From Variovorax sp. WS11 (GTDB lineage: Bacteria > Pseudomonadota > Gammaproteobacteria > Burkholderiales > Burkholderiaceae_C): a DNA stretch of 64,000 bases. The stretch lies in assembly GCF_010499245.1 (NCBI RefSeq), contig NZ_JAAGOW010000001.1:2232001-2296000 (forward strand), read 5' to 3'. A program made the translations under genes and the position numbers. The notes under the pieces are model-generated. The model made no database searches. It was not told the DNA's origin and saw only the letters and a list, made by a program, of their open reading frames with translations. Of this stretch, positions 63,548 to 64,000 are shown piece after piece (within the stretch, counting starts at the first letter, position 1; every line of letters begins with the position of its first letter).

Positions 63548-64000
63548 AAATGCCAAGCCCTTCGATTCGCCCCTGCGTCGGCGGCCCATCGAGCCAGCGT
63601 GGCATCTCGCTCTTCATTGTCATGATCTTCCTGGTCATCCTGAGCGTGATCGGCGTGACGGCCATTCAAAGCTCGACCTTCTCCGCCCGCATCGCCGGCA
63701 ATGAGGCCGACCGCACCTTGGCCTTCCAGGCCGCGGAGTCCGCGCTGCGGGATGCCGAGAAGGACATCAACGGCTCGTGCGTGGCCGCCAATTGCCGGAG
63801 CACGCCCATCTCCCCGGAAGCGGCGGACATTTTTGCCGCGACCTGCGCGCTGGGCCTGTGCCTGCCCAATAGCACGGCGCCCGTCTGGGAGACCAAGGCC
63901 AACTGGACGACCTCCGGCCGAGCGGCAAGCTATGGGACCTATACAGGGGCCACTGCCTTGCCCGTGGTCTCGCAGCAGCCCCAATACCTCATCGAGTACT
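63544..64000 (+). CDS. pilX: Type IV pilus assembly protein PilX (partial, 3' end outside window)
   Basis: The first 152 residues are visible. The leader ends SSQRG and the helix ISLFIVMIFLVILSVIGVTAIQSS lacks Glu5, as PilX proteins do. The following ARIAGNEADRTLAFQAAESALRDAE is the family hallmark. The frame is open to the window edge; pilY1 and a PilE-like gene would be expected next. Confidence 0.9.
   Translation, partial: MKMPSPSIRPCVGGPSSQRGISLFIVMIFLVILSVIGVTAIQSSTFSARIAGNEADRTLAFQAAESALRDAEKDINGSCVAANCRSTPISPEAADIFAATCALGLCLPNSTAPVWETKANWTTSGRAASYGTYTGATALPVVSQQPQYLIEY

Overview
The window is GC-rich, densely coded DNA from a betaproteobacterium. The gene content (tripartite tricarboxylate transporters, type 2 argC, recA-recX, pilA under a sigma-54 promoter, a DbpA helicase beside a long IF-1) and the protein sequences fit the Comamonadaceae, most likely Variovorax or a close relative. 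This is a judgement from the sequences, not a database result. No rRNA, tRNA or CRISPR array was seen.

Region 1 (1-14,100) is an oxalate/organic-acid block. A minus-strand operon encodes oxalyl-CoA decarboxylase, formyl-CoA transferase, a lone PAS protein and a second formyl-CoA-transferase paralogue. Behind an AT-rich gap follow a small unknown protein, a succinyl/malate-CoA-ligase-like pair, a fumarylacetoacetate-hydrolase-family enzyme and a ketopantoate-reductase-like protein cut by the window edge. A Crp/Fnr-family regulator is divergent from oxc. A tctCBA uptake operon ends with an odd cytidylate-kinase-like/BON fusion. The oxc and tctC promoter regions share an FNR-type palindrome, TTGACC-N2-GGTCAA, which suggests that the regulator controls both.

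Region 2 (14,200-25,100) holds small conserved proteins, dbpA-infA, a degenerate HtrA-like protein, a TIM-barrel isomerase, a glutamine-amidotransferase-like hydrolase, topoisomerase III with a C-terminal SWIB domain, a SET-domain protein and birA. A 33-nt alternating purine/pyrimidine tract lies between topB and the SET gene.

Region 3 (25,106-27,027) is a decayed insertion sequence of IS1634 type. It landed exactly on the shared CTAG that held the stop codons of two convergent genes. Both stops were regenerated by its 6-bp target duplication.

Region 4 (27,029-40,093) is housekeeping and signalling: a TctE/TctD-like two-component system, a MarR regulator, recA-recX with an SOS box, argC, sucCD, terC, and a PP2C phosphatase / FHA / CHASE2-adenylate cyclase (frameshifted) / cAMP phosphodiesterase-like group.

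Region 5 (40,100-59,363) is the most distinctive part. The major pilin gene, with a sigma-54 promoter and an upstream palindrome, is followed by a PglL-type O-oligosaccharyltransferase and a long operon. The operon encodes all six pseudaminic acid enzymes (PseB, C, F, G, H, I), a WbpM-type dehydratase, a second aminotransferase, a PglC-type initiating transferase, a flippase, two glycosyltransferases, two methyltransferases, a WbqC-family protein and a metallo-beta-lactamase-fold protein. Together they look like a self-contained system that builds a modified pseudaminic-acid oligosaccharide on a lipid, flips it and attaches it to pilin.

Region 6 (59,703-64,000) is an intact IS1380-family element inserted just upstream of the minor-pilin operon fimT-pilV-pilW-pilX, which continues past the window.
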